A stretch of DNA of 64,000 bases, from positions 11,210,106 to 11,274,105 of the forward strand of contig NC_045141.1 in assembly GCF_008831285.2 (NCBI RefSeq), read 5' to 3'. This DNA comes from Nymphaea colorata (lineage: Eukaryota; Streptophyta; Magnoliopsida; Nymphaeales; Nymphaeaceae). The position numbers and the translations under genes were made by a program. Positions 37,878 to 51,911 of this stretch are shown one piece after another. Numbering within the stretch: the first letter of the stretch is position 1; each line of letters begins with the position of its first letter. The notes beneath the pieces were generated by a model. The model worked only from the letters and a program-made list of their open reading frames with translations. It was not told where the DNA came from and made no database searches.

Positions 37878-40800
37878 TCATTTTGAGAGGACTCCCGCAG
37901 CAAACAGAAGATTTCTTCGAGAGAACTGCTTGTAAAGAGAAGACATAATCAAAATAAACATAACATAGTATAACCAACAAGCAGGAAGAAGAAGAATTCA
38001 CCATTTACCCGCAAAGCATAAACAGGAGTAGCCTTGGTTGGAAGTGTCTTCAAGGACCTCAACCTGCTTGCGCTGTTGCCTCTGCCATTTGAAGAGTTTG
38101 GCTAATTAGGTTACTTACTCAAACAAGTACATTTATTTAGCTGCATTACCAATTTACCAGCAAAAACAAGCTTACTTTTCTTCAGCCTTAGGAATCTTTG
38201 TACTTGCAGTGACATCCCAAAGTTTCACAGTGCAATCGGCAGAGCCAGAGGCAAGAAGGGAACCTTCACAACTGACAGAACAGAAAGAATATGTTTACCA
38301 AGAAAAAAAGTGGTATAAATGCAACTAGCAAGACCAAACATAGAGAAAAGAACATCTATAACCAAATCTCATTCATAATAGTTAGATTATTAGCTTCACT
38401 ATGATTTTAACTATTTAGAATTTCGTGTGCATGCAAGACAACCAAAAGACTAGGGCTATATGCACAGGGGGTAGCTTACCTGAAAGCAAGGGTCCATACA
38501 CAAGAGCTGTGCCCCATTAATGGAGTAACACAACGACCAGTAGAAAGATCCCACATCATTATCATCCCGTCCTCATCACCAGATGCCATGTACCGACCAT
38601 CAGGGGACATTGCCATAGACAAAACCATACTTCGATGACCTATAAACATGCGAACACATTCCCCACTTTGGACATCCCATAATCTAACAGTCTTATCGCT
38701 AGATCCAGTTGCAATGTAGTTACAATTTGCATGCCATTGGACACACTGAAAGATAAATTTCAAGAATTAGAACTAACTAGAGACAGAAGGGAATGCAAAT
38801 GTGTCAGATAAAGCTTGTAAGCAGCAGTACAAGAAAAGGACCAACGACTTGTATACAGTAATACGACTTAGTTTCCTTTGAACAATCGAATCAACTAAGA
38901 ATGGTCACTGATAGGAGGAAACCTGATGATCAAGAGCATGGCATCACTCAGCAAAATGTACGATATCTTTGAAACGAATGAAAGAATTTTACCGCTAAAA
39001 AAAACTGCCAATAAGTAACTCATTACATCTTATGAATCTGATTTAGTCCCGTTAAAGAGAGACAGTTTAAGGATTAAGTAGCAAAGATGAACGTAAAACT
39101 TGCAGAGAGCACAAAAGGATCAAAGAACGTTCTCCTTTATTTCACTTTTGAGCCAAAGAGAATTGATATGAAGTCGAAAAAACATTATCCTTTTAACTTT
39201 TCACAGGGAGGTTAAAAGCACTTACAGTAGTCAATGTCCCGTTTTTATGCATAATTTTTCCATTTAAAATGTGGATAAATTGCAATTATATGGCAAGTTT
39301 GGTCGGAGTTTCATTCAAACGATTTAATTTGGGTGAAAAAAGGAAGTGTTGAAGCAGAGACACTTTCCCACAAGGTGTTTCATTCAGGTCCTAGAGGAAA
39401 GACAGCACCTTTGGGGGGGTACCAATGCCCACTACGTAAGAAGTCTAGCCCATTATGGCAGAAAATGTGCACTGATAAATTAGCTTGCGGAACAAATTTG
39501 TATGCTAAATTGGGTCACTTCCTATTCCCTTACATGCCCTATGTAACCCTAAAGCAATAACTAGGATTATAATGAAGGTCTTACCAGACCTAATTTTTCA
39601 CCAAAATCGGGCCCATTCCACCTCTATAGAGGCCACCTGGATTGGTTTGGAGTTGAATCAAATGAATTAATGGGTTTGCACACCAACTTGCACAAGTAAC
39701 AACTCGTCGCGTCTTCCGCATGGCCACAAAGATTGTTCTCAGGAAGGTTTTTCTTGAAGTTCTAATAAAATGTTGTTCTTTATGAAAGTCTGGAAATTCA
39801 CAAAATATAAATATATAGAGAAAAATGAAAAAAGATTATAAGATTGTGAGTTTTCTACTAATCGTCACAGAAACACTGAAAATATTCATAATATTGTTTT
39901 GTAATTCTAAGAGAAACAAAAAAACGGAAAACATACCAAAAAAAGCAGATTTAATTTTTTAAATAGGAAAAAAATCAGAATGCTTATTATTGGTAATAAA
40001 AACTCAATATTCTAAAAACACAACTAATGTTTGTGCCTTTGTGGCCATGGTCTTCAGCATACTTCTTTCCTAGTAAAATCCAATAACTAAACCAAAACCA
40101 ACCAGCCTAAATCTAGTTCAGGACATTCATAGGTGTTAACATATCATGTATAGGGAACCGGGTCTGGATATAGACCCGGTCCCATGGGCACGGGTACCGA
40201 GAGTGGCTCGGTACCCTAGGCGGGTCTCCCTCTTATTTAATCCCACTTATGGTGTAATTGTTGATTAAGTGGAATAATATTTTCTCTCTCCTAGGGTTGC
40301 GGTTGTGCCCCTAGGTTAGAGCTTCTCCGTGGTTTTTCACCTCTCTTTGAGGTTTTCCACGTATATTGTGTGTTCCTTCTCTTTCTCTCCATCTTGGTGT
40401 GTGTTTCTACATGGTATCAGAGCCAACGCGTGAGAGATCGTTGGTGTGCTAGTCGTGTTTCCGCCGTTTTTCCGCCGCTGCTGTTTCCGCCGTTTTTCGC
40501 CGCCGCCGCCGTCCAACGCTGTCGCCGTCCAATGCGCCGCCATCCAGCGCCGTCGCTCTCTGCTGCGCTGCCGCCCTCCAGCGCCGCCGCAATCCAGCGT
40601 CGTCGCCCTCTTCAGCGCCGCCGCCATCCAGCGCCGCCGCTGCCCACCGCCGTCGCTCTCACCAGCACCGCCGCCGTCCAGCGCCGCCGTCGTGTAGCGC
40701 CGCTGCCTCTTGTTTGTCATCTCTGGTGCTGGGTATTCCTTCTCCTTGGTGATTGTGATGGCCGAGGAGATGTCCCTCAAGATCGATGATGCCCTAGACT

Positions 40801-43800
40801 CGGGCAGCAATACCAAGAGCGAGATCTTGCCTGTTCAAGTCACCTCCATCCGGCTGAACAAGGATAACTATCTCTCTTGGTCGGCTGCCCTAGAAATTGG
40901 GATAACCAGTCGTGGTCACCTGTCCTACATTACTGGGGAGAAGCATGCACCTTCTAAAACCGATCCGCGATGGGCTACTTGGGCGTTGGAAGATAGTCAG
41001 GTTAAAGTATGGATTTTTCCGCAGATATTCAGCCTTTGATCTTGCGTAAATCGACTGCCTACGACATGTGGACTGTGCTTGCACGGATGTATGGCCGTAA
41101 GAAGAGAGTATTGCGTACGTATCAAATCAAACGTAGCATATACTCTCTTAAACATGGTGATTTGTCTGTAGCCGCTTTCTTTGCAGCCCTGAAGACTAAG
41201 TGGGAGGAACTTGACTACCATGTGAATGATGACTGGCACTGTGGGTCTGATCATGCCTTGTACTGGGACAAAAAATGGATGGATCAGACGTTTATTTTCT
41301 TTGGAGGCTTACGCGATGAATTTGAATCCATTATGAGCCAAATTCTCAATTGTGACGAGGTCCCCGGCATTGAAGAGGTGTATGCCCGTGTGGAATCTGA
41401 GGAACAGCATCGCCAGGTGATGCATATTGACACCAGTCAGGGGAGTTCACCTTCAGCCTTTGTTAGTCGTGCTTCTGGGATTGGACAGCGTCCTGCTCGG
41501 CGGTGTAGCCATTGCAACAAATCGGGACATTCTGTTGATTTTTGTTGGGATCTTCATCCTGAGAGGCGGCTTGTCCGGGGTCGTCCTCCTTCTAGCCGCC
41601 GGAGTCCTTCTGTGTCTGAGCCTAGTCAGAGTAGTCCTTCAAATGTTGCCAAATCTAAGCTTTCCTCCGATCAAATCAAAGAACTGCAAGCGTATATCAG
41701 CCGACTGTCTACTACTCAAGAGGATGCTTCCACGTCTGAGGGGGCTAAGTTAGCCCAAGCTCTCGTGGCCACTAGTGACCAAGGTAATTCCTCACATGGT
41801 GATTGGATTGTTGACAGTGGCGCTACGCATCATATGACAGGGGACCCTAAGATGTTCCAAGAATACAAATTGTCTTCTGGGCAGCAACGTGTGTCTATGG
41901 CTGATGGTTCTTCTATCTCTGTGGCTGGAAAAGGGAGTTTGTCCTTGTTAAATAAATACTGTCTTCATAATGCTCTTCATGTTCCCAATATTCATGTGAA
42001 TTTGTTATCTGTCACAGTATTACTAAAGAACTCAACTGTAATCTGATCTTTTCTGTTGATCGGTGTTTTCTGCAGGACTTGGTGACGGGGCAGAAGATTG
42101 GGATTGGTTCGGCTATTGATGGACTCTACAGACTGCCTGTGCAGGTTGCGTCTGCTCTCATTTCAGCCACTAGTGGACAGTTGTCAGGCATGGAAGACAG
42201 ATCTACTATTATGCGATGGCACGAGCGGCTTGGTCATCTTCCGTTTCCGTTGATTAAGAAGTTGTTTCCTAGTTTGTTTCATTCTGTTTCCATGGACTCC
42301 TTCACCTGTGAAGTGTGTCAGTTGGCTAAACATGTTAGGGCCTCGTACCCTATTTCATTCAATAAAACTACTCGTCCATTTGCTTTGGTTCACTCTGATG
42401 TTTGGGGTCCTTCGGGAGTACCTACTTGTCGTGGTTTTCATTACTTTATGACCCTTATTGATGATTACTCCCGTTGTACGTTCGTCTATCTGTTGAAAGA
42501 ACGTAGTGAAGTTCCCATTATTGTCAAAAATTTTGTGGCCTTTGTGGAGACTCAGTTTCAGACGTCTGTTCAAGCTTTTCGCACCGATAATGCTAGTGAG
42601 TATGTCTCTCAATCCCTAGATGATTTCTTGAAGAGCAAGGGTATTGTTCATGAAACGTCCTGTAGTTACACACCTCCCCAAAACGGCGTGGCTGAACGAA
42701 ATAATCGCCATTTACTTGATGTTACCCGAGCTCTTCTGTTTCATCGGCAGGTTCCCAAGCGCTACTGGGGGGATGCGCTTCTCACTAGTGCCCACCTTAT
42801 CAACCGTATGCCTACTCGTGTGTTGCAGGGCCATTCCCCGTACTCTATGCTTTGGCCAACTCAGAATCCCTGGCCTCTTACTCCTCGGGTGTTCGGGTGT
42901 GTCTGTTTTGTTCATGACCATAGTCCCACCCTCAAGAAACTTGATCCTCGGTCTATCAAGGCTGTCTTCCTGGGGTATTCCTCCACTCAGAAGGGATACA
43001 AATGTGTTGATCCTACCACTTCTAAAGTGTATGTTTCCCGGGACGTCACCTTCCATGAACATGAGGCATACTTTCATGGGAATCCTCTTCAGGGGGAGTA
43101 TCTAGGGCATAGTAGTGAAGAGTATTCCTCAAATCAGTTGATTCAGTTTATGGATTTCTTGGATTACAAGGCTAGTGACAGTGTGGCAGACACAGTCAGA
43201 GATGATAGAGACTGTCACATGGACGAGGGCCTTGTTGATAATCAGCCTACAGCCCGTGATCATTTGTTTGGCCAGGTGTACAGAAGGAAGAAGACAGATG
43301 TGATTGAAAATGTTGATGTAACCAATCCCAATCCTGTGAGTTCCCCGGATGACCCAAGTCTAATCAATGAAGAGCTTCCTATAGCCGTGCGCAAGGGCAC
43401 CAGGTCTTGTACTTCTCATCCAATTCAGAGATTTGCCTCTTATGCGAAATTGAGTAAGAATTACAAATGCTTTATAACATCCTTGTCTAAGTCTGTTATT
43501 CCCAGGTGTGTGGAAGATGCTAGAGAGGATCCTAAATGGCTACAGGCCATAACAGAGGAGATGAATGCCTTGGCAAGGAATGACACTTGGGAAGTTGTGG
43601 ATATTCCCAAAGGGACTCATTTAGTTGGTTCAAACTGGGTGTTCAATGTGAAGTACAAACCAAATGGTACTGTGGAAAGGTATAAGGCTCGTCTTGTTGC
43701 AAAGGGGTTCAACCAGAAATATGGTATTGATTATCTTGAAACCTTTGCCCCTGTTGCCAAACTGAAAACTGTGAGGGTCATATTAGCACTTACCGTGAAA

Positions 43801-46800
43801 AAGGGGTGGAGCATGGATCAACTTGATGTTAAGAACGCATTCTTGAATGGCCATCTAGAAGAAGAGGTCTACATGAGTATGCCTCCTGGATATGTTCAAA
43901 GCGGAAAATGTTGTCATCTCAAGAAAGCCTTGTATGGATTAAAGCAGTCTCCTAGAGCATGGTTTGAAAGACTGAGGATAGTGATGAAGACAAATGGATA
44001 CAAATAGGGAAATGGTGATCACACCCTGTTCATTAAGCAGAGAGATGGCCTGGTGAGCCTTCTTCTTGTGTATGTTGATGATATGATAGTCACAGGTGAT
44101 GATGAAGAAGAGAAAAAGAAGATGAAGGAGAGGTTAGCTGCTGAATTTGATCTTAAAGATTTGGGTAAACTAAGGTACTTTCTGGGGATAGAGATTGCTC
44201 GGTCAGAGACAGAGCTGGTTATGAGTCAAAGGAAATACACTCTGGATCCTCTAAAGGAGACAGGCAAACTTGGATGCAGGCCCTCTCTAACTCCAATGGA
44301 GTCCGGTACAAAGATAAGCATCAAAACTGACAACATCCTAGATGAGGAAGGAAAAGGGCGGTATCAGAGGCTGGTTGGTAAGCTCATCTATCTTACTCTT
44401 ACTCGCCCTGATATTACTTATGTTGTAAATGTGTTGAGTCAGTTTATGCATGCTCCTACTGATTGTCACTGGAAGAGTGCAGAAAGAGTGTTGGGGTACC
44501 TAAAGAATGACCCAGGAAAAGGATTACTCTATACTCAGCAAGACCAACTTAATATTAAAGGATACTCTGACGCAGATTGGGCAGGATGTACTGATACTAG
44601 GAGGTCTACCACAGGGTACTGCATCTTTCTGGGGGGTAACCTGGTTGTATGGAGAAGTAAAAGGCAGGAAGTTTGCTCTAGATCCAGTGTTGAGGCTGAA
44701 TACAGGGCTGTGGCTATGGGAGTTACAAAAATATTATGGTTAAAGATTCTCCTAGCAGATATTGGTGTTGAAATAGAAGAGAAGATGAGGATGTACTGCG
44801 ACAACAAGTCTGCAATTAACCTTGCGAATAATCCCGTTCTGTATGACAGAACTAAACATGTGAAGATTGATCGCCACTTCATACGGGAACACATAGATTC
44901 AAAGGAGTTGATCCTACCTTATATGAAGTCTGAAGATCAAATTGCAGATGTTCTAACCAAAGCCTTATGTACATCTCAATTCGAGAAAAATGTAAGCAAG
45001 TTTGGCATGTTTGACATGTATGCCAAGCTTGAAGGGGAGTGTTAACATATCATGTATAGGGAACCGGGTCTGGATATAGACCCGGTCCCATGGGCACGGG
45101 TACCGAGAGTGGCTCGGTACCCTAGGCGGGTCTCCCTCTTATTTAATCCCACTTATGGTGTAATTGTTGATTAAGTGGAATAATATTTTCTCTCTCCTAG
45201 GGTTGCGGTTGTGCCCCTAGGTTAGAGCTTCTCCGTGGTTTTTCACCTCTCTTTAAGGTTTTCCACGTATATTGTGTGTTCCTTCTCTTTCTCTCCATCT
45301 TGGTGTGTGTTTCTACAATAGGCAAGGCTGAAAACTATATACCCATATTATCATCTAGTGAGTCCAGAACAGTTAACAGCATTTGCTTTAATGTCATGAG
45401 TTATGAAGTCATTAAATCATGTAGGTATCCAAATAATTAATATTCATTATTTTTTCCATAAAAACATGTACTTTAGATCCAAAACTCAAAAGCAGGTATG
45501 ACAATTAGAGCTCATATTCATGGGATCTCAAAGAACAAGCTGGATCAGGTCTAGAAATGTAGGATTATGGTTTCACTTTGGGTAAACATACCAAGTTATG
45601 CCATATCAACAGCTCTTCCATGCTTTTATTTGCATGGTAAGTCACCACCACACTAGCCTTCGCACTTTCATGTTTTCATTTGTTGGTTAAGTGCAACAAA
45701 TATAAATCAGTTTGATCAAAGTTGTCATTATAATGGCTAATAGATATTAATAGAAAATATTGTCTATGTGAAAGCTTTTATTCGATGAAGGCTTTGGGAC
45801 AAGAAAATTTTCAAGGGGTTGGTCATGAGCACGTGGAATAAAGAAGACTTTGAATACTGGGATACCTTCCAACCTATGTCACACGGAGAGGAGTACCCGT
45901 ATGGTACGGGTACGGCCCTGGTGCGGTCACGTACCTGAGATCATTTTTGTCCATTTTTGGACTCGGTCAACTTTGACCAAGTTCAAAGTTGTCCAATTTT
46001 TTAGTTGAAAATTAAAAATCCCCCTCTTTTCTTGTTTCCTTTTTCACTCTAAACCTTTGTTGTACATAGTTCCTCACAACTTTTCATTTAAAATCTTCCA
46101 TACAATGTTTCAAAAATCTATTCCTTCTCTATAACTTGACTCTTCGATAATAGTGTAAGTCATAACCACAGCAATGTCAATATATCTTAAAAGTGTGACC
46201 TGTTGCTCCTTCTAATCTTGACGATGCGACAGAGAATCAAGAAAGCTGATATATTTGTATGTTAATTACTTTCATACTATGTTTTGTGAATATGTTATTC
46301 ATTTTGAAATTTTTTGACATATATATATATATATATGTTCGCGTGTGTGTACGGCCGTACCCCCGCACCCAAATTTTTTGAAAATGGTCCATACCCATAC
46401 CCCTACCCGCACCAGTACCCATACCCGCACCCGTACCCGTAACTATGTGACATAGCTTCCAACACATGCAACAAACGGACTAAAGAAAGCAGCAAAAGCT
46501 TACATCAACATCAGATAAATGTCCTGCCATTATTCTTAGTGGTTGGATTCTGTCCATTGACCAAATTCTAGCAGTTCGATCATGCGATGAGCTGGCAAAA
46601 TATTGTCCTACAGGGCTGAACTGCAAAAGGGCACAACAAGAGATTAAAAGTTCATTTTTAAGATATTAAAAATGAAGCTAAATAAGCAAAGGCACAATAT
46701 CAAGTCAAGGATGCTTTTCAGTGGATTAATAATTTAGAACTCATCAAAGTCAGAACCATTAAACAGGATCATACAGTTCCAGAAAACATTCAGAATGCCA

Positions 46801-49800
46801 ATTTAGTAATGAAGGTGAGGATCACACTTTTTAACATAGGACCTACTGCAGATTCAGTCCACTGTCACAAAAATGATTCTCAAGTTTTATCAGCAAGATA
46901 TTTCATTGAGTATTACTTGGAAAGTTCGTTTTTCACAGGTCAGTCTCAGGAATCAAATCACTTTTTAAATGAGAAAAAATAACAGAGAAGGTTATGAAAT
47001 TGTGAGTTTTCTACAAGTTTCTTAAAAAGTATTTACGAAAATTCAAAATAACTACTCAAATGTTCAAGCAAACAAAGAAAATTTTAAATTCCTTAAAAAT
47101 TATTAATAAACAGGTACCGGTGGTTTGGAAGTCCAGGACAGGAGAAATGTCTGAGAAATCTGTCAGTGCTGATCAGAGCAAAGATGAGCTGGAGATGGTG
47201 TGGTGTTATCTTCTTGGTTCGAGGAGCACTATAATGGAGGGACTATATCCATCATCTCTAACAACAAAGCTTGGCTTGGGTAAAGAGACATGGGAGGCTA
47301 GAAGGCAGACGGAAATGGGAGGATGACTGGAGGAAAGCGCAGGAAGCTCAAATCAGGATTAGAGTTTGCTGTGCTAACATCTCGCTGAAGGTGGGGTTAG
47401 CTACCTTCGAAATGGAATTTCAGGCAGATGGGTTGGACGCGGGTTAAGAAGGTGTTTTGATTCCTGGCTTTGGTCAGGATCCTCTTGTCTTTTGGTTTGG
47501 CTTTTCCGAAGACCATAAGGTGCTGGTTTTGTTCTTGGAGACAGGTTCAATCCTGTCTTAAGTTGTCAAGTTGGTCGATGCTCAGCATCCCCATTTTTTG
47601 AGCTTGTAAATCTCTTTCTTTCTGAACAAAGGTGGGGCAACCCCCAGCATACTTTCCCTTGGAACAAGAAAGAATTTTAGATTGGCAAAATTTTCAAAAT
47701 ATTAAGACTTTTTCATGCTTTTTGTTTTTCATTTCTCCTTATGTTAACACAATATTTGCAGAAAACATGGACATATCTGTGACAAATTGACAATGACTCA
47801 AAAACAAAAGAAAAAGTAAAGGAAGGTGAATGTGACTACCAAGTAGAATTTGGAGGGAAAGAAACCAAAAAAACCACAGAAGTCATGGACTCAAATAATA
47901 CATAAAAAGAATCTACAGTGAAGTTGCTCAAGTAGCAGAGTTTCCATTTACATATTGGAATGAAATCACAAGGAATCACCTTTTAGGTCCGTAAAAACAT
48001 TTGCATTTAACTATTCCACTGAAATGTTTACCTGGACATCCCAAACAGGGTAGTTATGGCCCTTGTAGCAAACAAGGTTTGCTTTCAACTTTGTGCTCCA
48101 CAATCTAACTGCAAGATATGCATGAATTGGGAGGTCAACGTTGACGCAGATAGGATGCTTGTAGACTCAGACACCAAAAATGACCAAATTGGAAAGCTGC
48201 AAAGCACAAGAATTTAAACCTGTAGAATCTGCTGAAGCAGTTAAAATGAAATCTCCCAAAGGACTAAATGCAGCAGAGTAGATAGGTCCAGCATGGCCCT
48301 GGAATAATGTGTAAGGCCTTTTCCCTTCCAACCCTGCTGAAGCTTCAATATGAGCAGATTCAACATCACCCTCCGCATTGTCTGAAATAAAAAACATGCC
48401 TTCATTAAACATTGCTGTTCAGGAGCCAGCTCCCAGTCAAATGGTGCAAAAGAATCGTCACCAAAAGACTAGATAAGGTATCAATATCTCTTGTGGGTCA
48501 TGGACTATCATAGATGCTATGTCACATAGGTATGGGTACGGGTACAGGTGCGGGTACGGACCACTTTCAAAAAACTTAGGTGCAGGGGTACGGCTGTACA
48601 CACACGTGCACATATATATCAAAAAATTACAAACAGAATAACATATTCACACACACATATATATATATATATATATCAAAAAATTACAAACAGAATAACA
48701 TATTCACACACATATATATATCAAAAAATTACAAACACAATAACATATTCATAAATCATGATGATCTACCAAAAAACTGAGAAAACAATGCAAGCACACA
48801 TGGAAGAAAAACACAAAAAAGTTGAAAAAACAGATGATCTACCAAACAGATGAAAAATGGAAATCGTGTTATTGGAAGAAAATTTTAAGGAGCAGAACTC
48901 CAACAAAACAGTTGCATCGATCGGCAATATACAAAAGGACACAAAAGCAATGATTTCAATTTTCAAACATGACCCTGTTCTCAAAGGACAAAATTGCAGC
49001 GCACAACTGGTTATTAGATTGAAGACGCACAACAGGTTCTATCTACAACTATCAAGAAGTGCCGTTGTGGCCAATAATTCCATGTTAGGCATTATGAGAA
49101 AAGAAGAACCACAAATGAAACCAGGCAAAGAAGGAACAAAACCAGGAAAAGCAAGAAGAGGGAAAGGATTGACATTAAAAATTGAATAAAAAACAGAAAA
49201 GCACATTTAGCCAAGTTCAGGAACAAAGAAATCAACTCAAATGCTAAATCTCGTCTGTTAAATACCCTAAAACCCTACAAAGAACCGAACAGAAAGTGAA
49301 GGACCGACGAAGAAGCCAAAACCGGCCAACAATTATTACAAAGGCACAAACAGAAAACGAAAGAACAAAAAATGAAAAAAGGAGCTCGATCTTCACAAAA
49401 CAAACGAGATTTTCAACAGATGAAACCAAAAGCTGCATCGAAAAACCCTAAAAACCTTTATCTTCGCCGTTCGCTGCTCGCAGTTCGCCTCTCGCCTCTC
49501 TCCTCTCTCCATTTGCCGTCGCCGCTCGCCGGAGTGGAGAATCGCCTCCCGTCGTCGATCTCGGTGAAGACGAGTGAAGAAGAACAGTCGGGTGTCGAGG
49601 GTTATGAACTTACGATATTTTTAACGTGAATAAAGTAAACCACATTAAATTGTAAATCACGTTTAAAAACAAAAAAAAGGTCGAAATTGACTCGGTCAAC
49701 TTTGACCGAGTCTGAAAATGGACGGATTCGACCCTGGGTGCGTTGACCGTACCGGGGTCGAAATTGACTCGGTCAACTTTGACCGAGTCTGAAAATGGAC

Positions 49801-51012
49801 AGATTCGACCCTGTGTGAGTTGACCGTACCCGGTACGGTCAACGCAGCACCTGTGCCGCACCCGAGGCCGTACCCGTACTAGTACCAGTGTCGTACCGGT
49901 ACCAGTGCGGGTACTCCTAACCCGTGTGACATAACATAGATGCATAATTTGGAAAAAGATAAAAGGCAGGACAAGGATGCAAAATCAACAGCATTAAGGC
50001 ATTTGCAGTGATTACCATTTTCACCTAAACAGCCAAAAGTCTTGTATAATTATCTATTGTTCACCCTTTTTTGTGTATCATTAGACCATTATCACCAATG
50101 TTGTTCTCAGGCTTTTAACGGTACAGTTTTTTCTTAGGTATTTTTCGGCAAAGTTGTTTTCATAGAAAAATCTCAGCAAAAACTCAAAAAACCTTTAAAA
50201 ATGGAAAAAAATCAAAAAACAAAGTAGAAATAAAATAAATCAGAAACAAATGCACAAATAAAGCTTGATAAAAGTCATAAAAAGAATGTTTATTGATCAT
50301 AAAAGTGACAAAAAATAATGTAGTTAAACTTTAGATTTGAACCCATGATGATACTAATATTAAAAAAGAAAAAAATGAAAAAATCGTGAAAGAAAAACAA
50401 TAAATTCATGTTTCTTTTCAAAATATCATGATTTTTTCACATTTTCTTCGTTCTTATCTTTCATGTTAATATTGTGACATTTTCTAAAATAATGAGATAT
50501 CTATGGCATTGCATTAGACTTGTGACGGATTAAGCTCATAAATAACTGCCCAAATTTGAAGGATTCACAATTCAAACTATTAACCAAATACATAGTGCAA
50601 GTTGATATGTAGTAACTAGAGATGACCCTGGGTCATTTCATACAAGGATATTGGTAGTGATTGCCACTTTCACTTGAAAGGCCAAAAGTCTAATACAATT
50701 ATCTAATGTTTACTCTTTTTATCCTTAGATTTATCAAGAATATATTTAGGAATCGTTGCCTAAATCTGAAATCACAATTCAAATTGTTAACTAAATATGT
50801 AGTACAAGAAGTTACAAAGTAACCAAGATGACTCTACAATAATAACCTCACGTATGTCCAATACATCATATGGTTCCAAACTATGTCACATAGGTACCGT
50901 GCCGGCACAGGTACAACTATGGGAACCGGTGCAGGGCATTTTGAAAAAAAAGTGGATATGAACTACGAAAACGGATCCACATCTGCACTTTCCAATGGAA
51001 CTGCTGCAACTA

Positions 51013-51052
<40 letters not shown>

Positions 51053-51259
51053 TAGTTGCAAATAACGACTTGGGGTTTTAAACAGCGAGGTTTTTCTCGG
51101 GTATAATACAGCAAACCTAAAAAACTGAAAAACTAAAAAAACACTTTTTTTCGTTTTTAACATTTTTTTAAAAAAATGCATTTTTTCAGTTTTAAACGGC
51201 TAGTTAACTTATTGTGTTTTTTTCAAAAAAGATGCATTTTCTGTAACTATGATATATAT

Positions 51260-51295
<36 letters not shown>

Positions 51296-51868
51296 GAGAT
51301 GGGAGAATAGGTGGTGCAAGAACTGGTCCACTTGGCCTCATAATGGCACCCTAATCTCGAGATCAACACTACTCCACAATGCCATTAAGATAGCACCCTC
51401 CAGGAATTGAATTGAGGACATTGCTATAACGCACCACCCAACCCAACTGGTTGTGCTACCCATTACTTGGTGAGAGAGAGAGAGAGAGAGTGAAAGTGTC
51501 TCCCCCTTATTCCAAGCATTTGTTGTAAGGGGTACACCCCTTGTGGAGCATCCAAACATTTTGACCGCATGCCTCTTTTTTTAAAAAAATATAAAAAAAG
51601 TGGGCATTATTTGTCATTTCTCCCAGATGCCCATGACCACTACGCAAGGGGAGGCCCGTGTTTCGCATGGTGTCGACAATGCCTTGTCGAGCATCACTAG
51701 CATTGCGAGGGGAGGCGGTCCACACCCCCTCCTAAAAGAAGGTGCAGCAGTGGCCTCCCCGACCGCGACGTACATAGTCGCTCCGCACAATCACAAAGCA
51801 ATCGTGATTTTTTTATGTTTTTTAAAATAACGTCATACCCATTATGTCAAATGCCTAACGTAATAGGG

Positions 51869-51911
<43 letters not shown>

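Larger units (their letters stand above)
40134..45317 (+). mobile_element. Complete Ty1/Copia LTR retrotransposon E1 in a TAF5 intron
   Basis: This is a 5184-bp element with 278-bp LTRs, a tRNA-Met primer site, GC-rich leader, gag-pol, purine tract and 5-bp target duplication. It lies in the TAF5 intron between exons 46620-46504 and 38745-38480, antisense to the gene. The order protease, integrase, RT, RNase H defines Ty1/Copia. The LTRs differ at one base only, so the insertion is young, yet the coding region has three lesions. Confidence 0.97.

Noticed and set aside
40412-40423. Possible tRNA-like sequence
   Set aside because: TGGTATCAGAGC is only the primer-binding site. There is no tRNA cloverleaf here.
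40337-40816. Frames on both strands in the Copia E1 leader
   Set aside because: They are translations of GC-rich tandem repeats between PBS and gag.
48612-48755. CRISPR-like array of regularly spaced repeats
   Set aside because: Three tandem blocks with TA spacers inside a plant transposon. The spacers are not unique and no cas genes exist.
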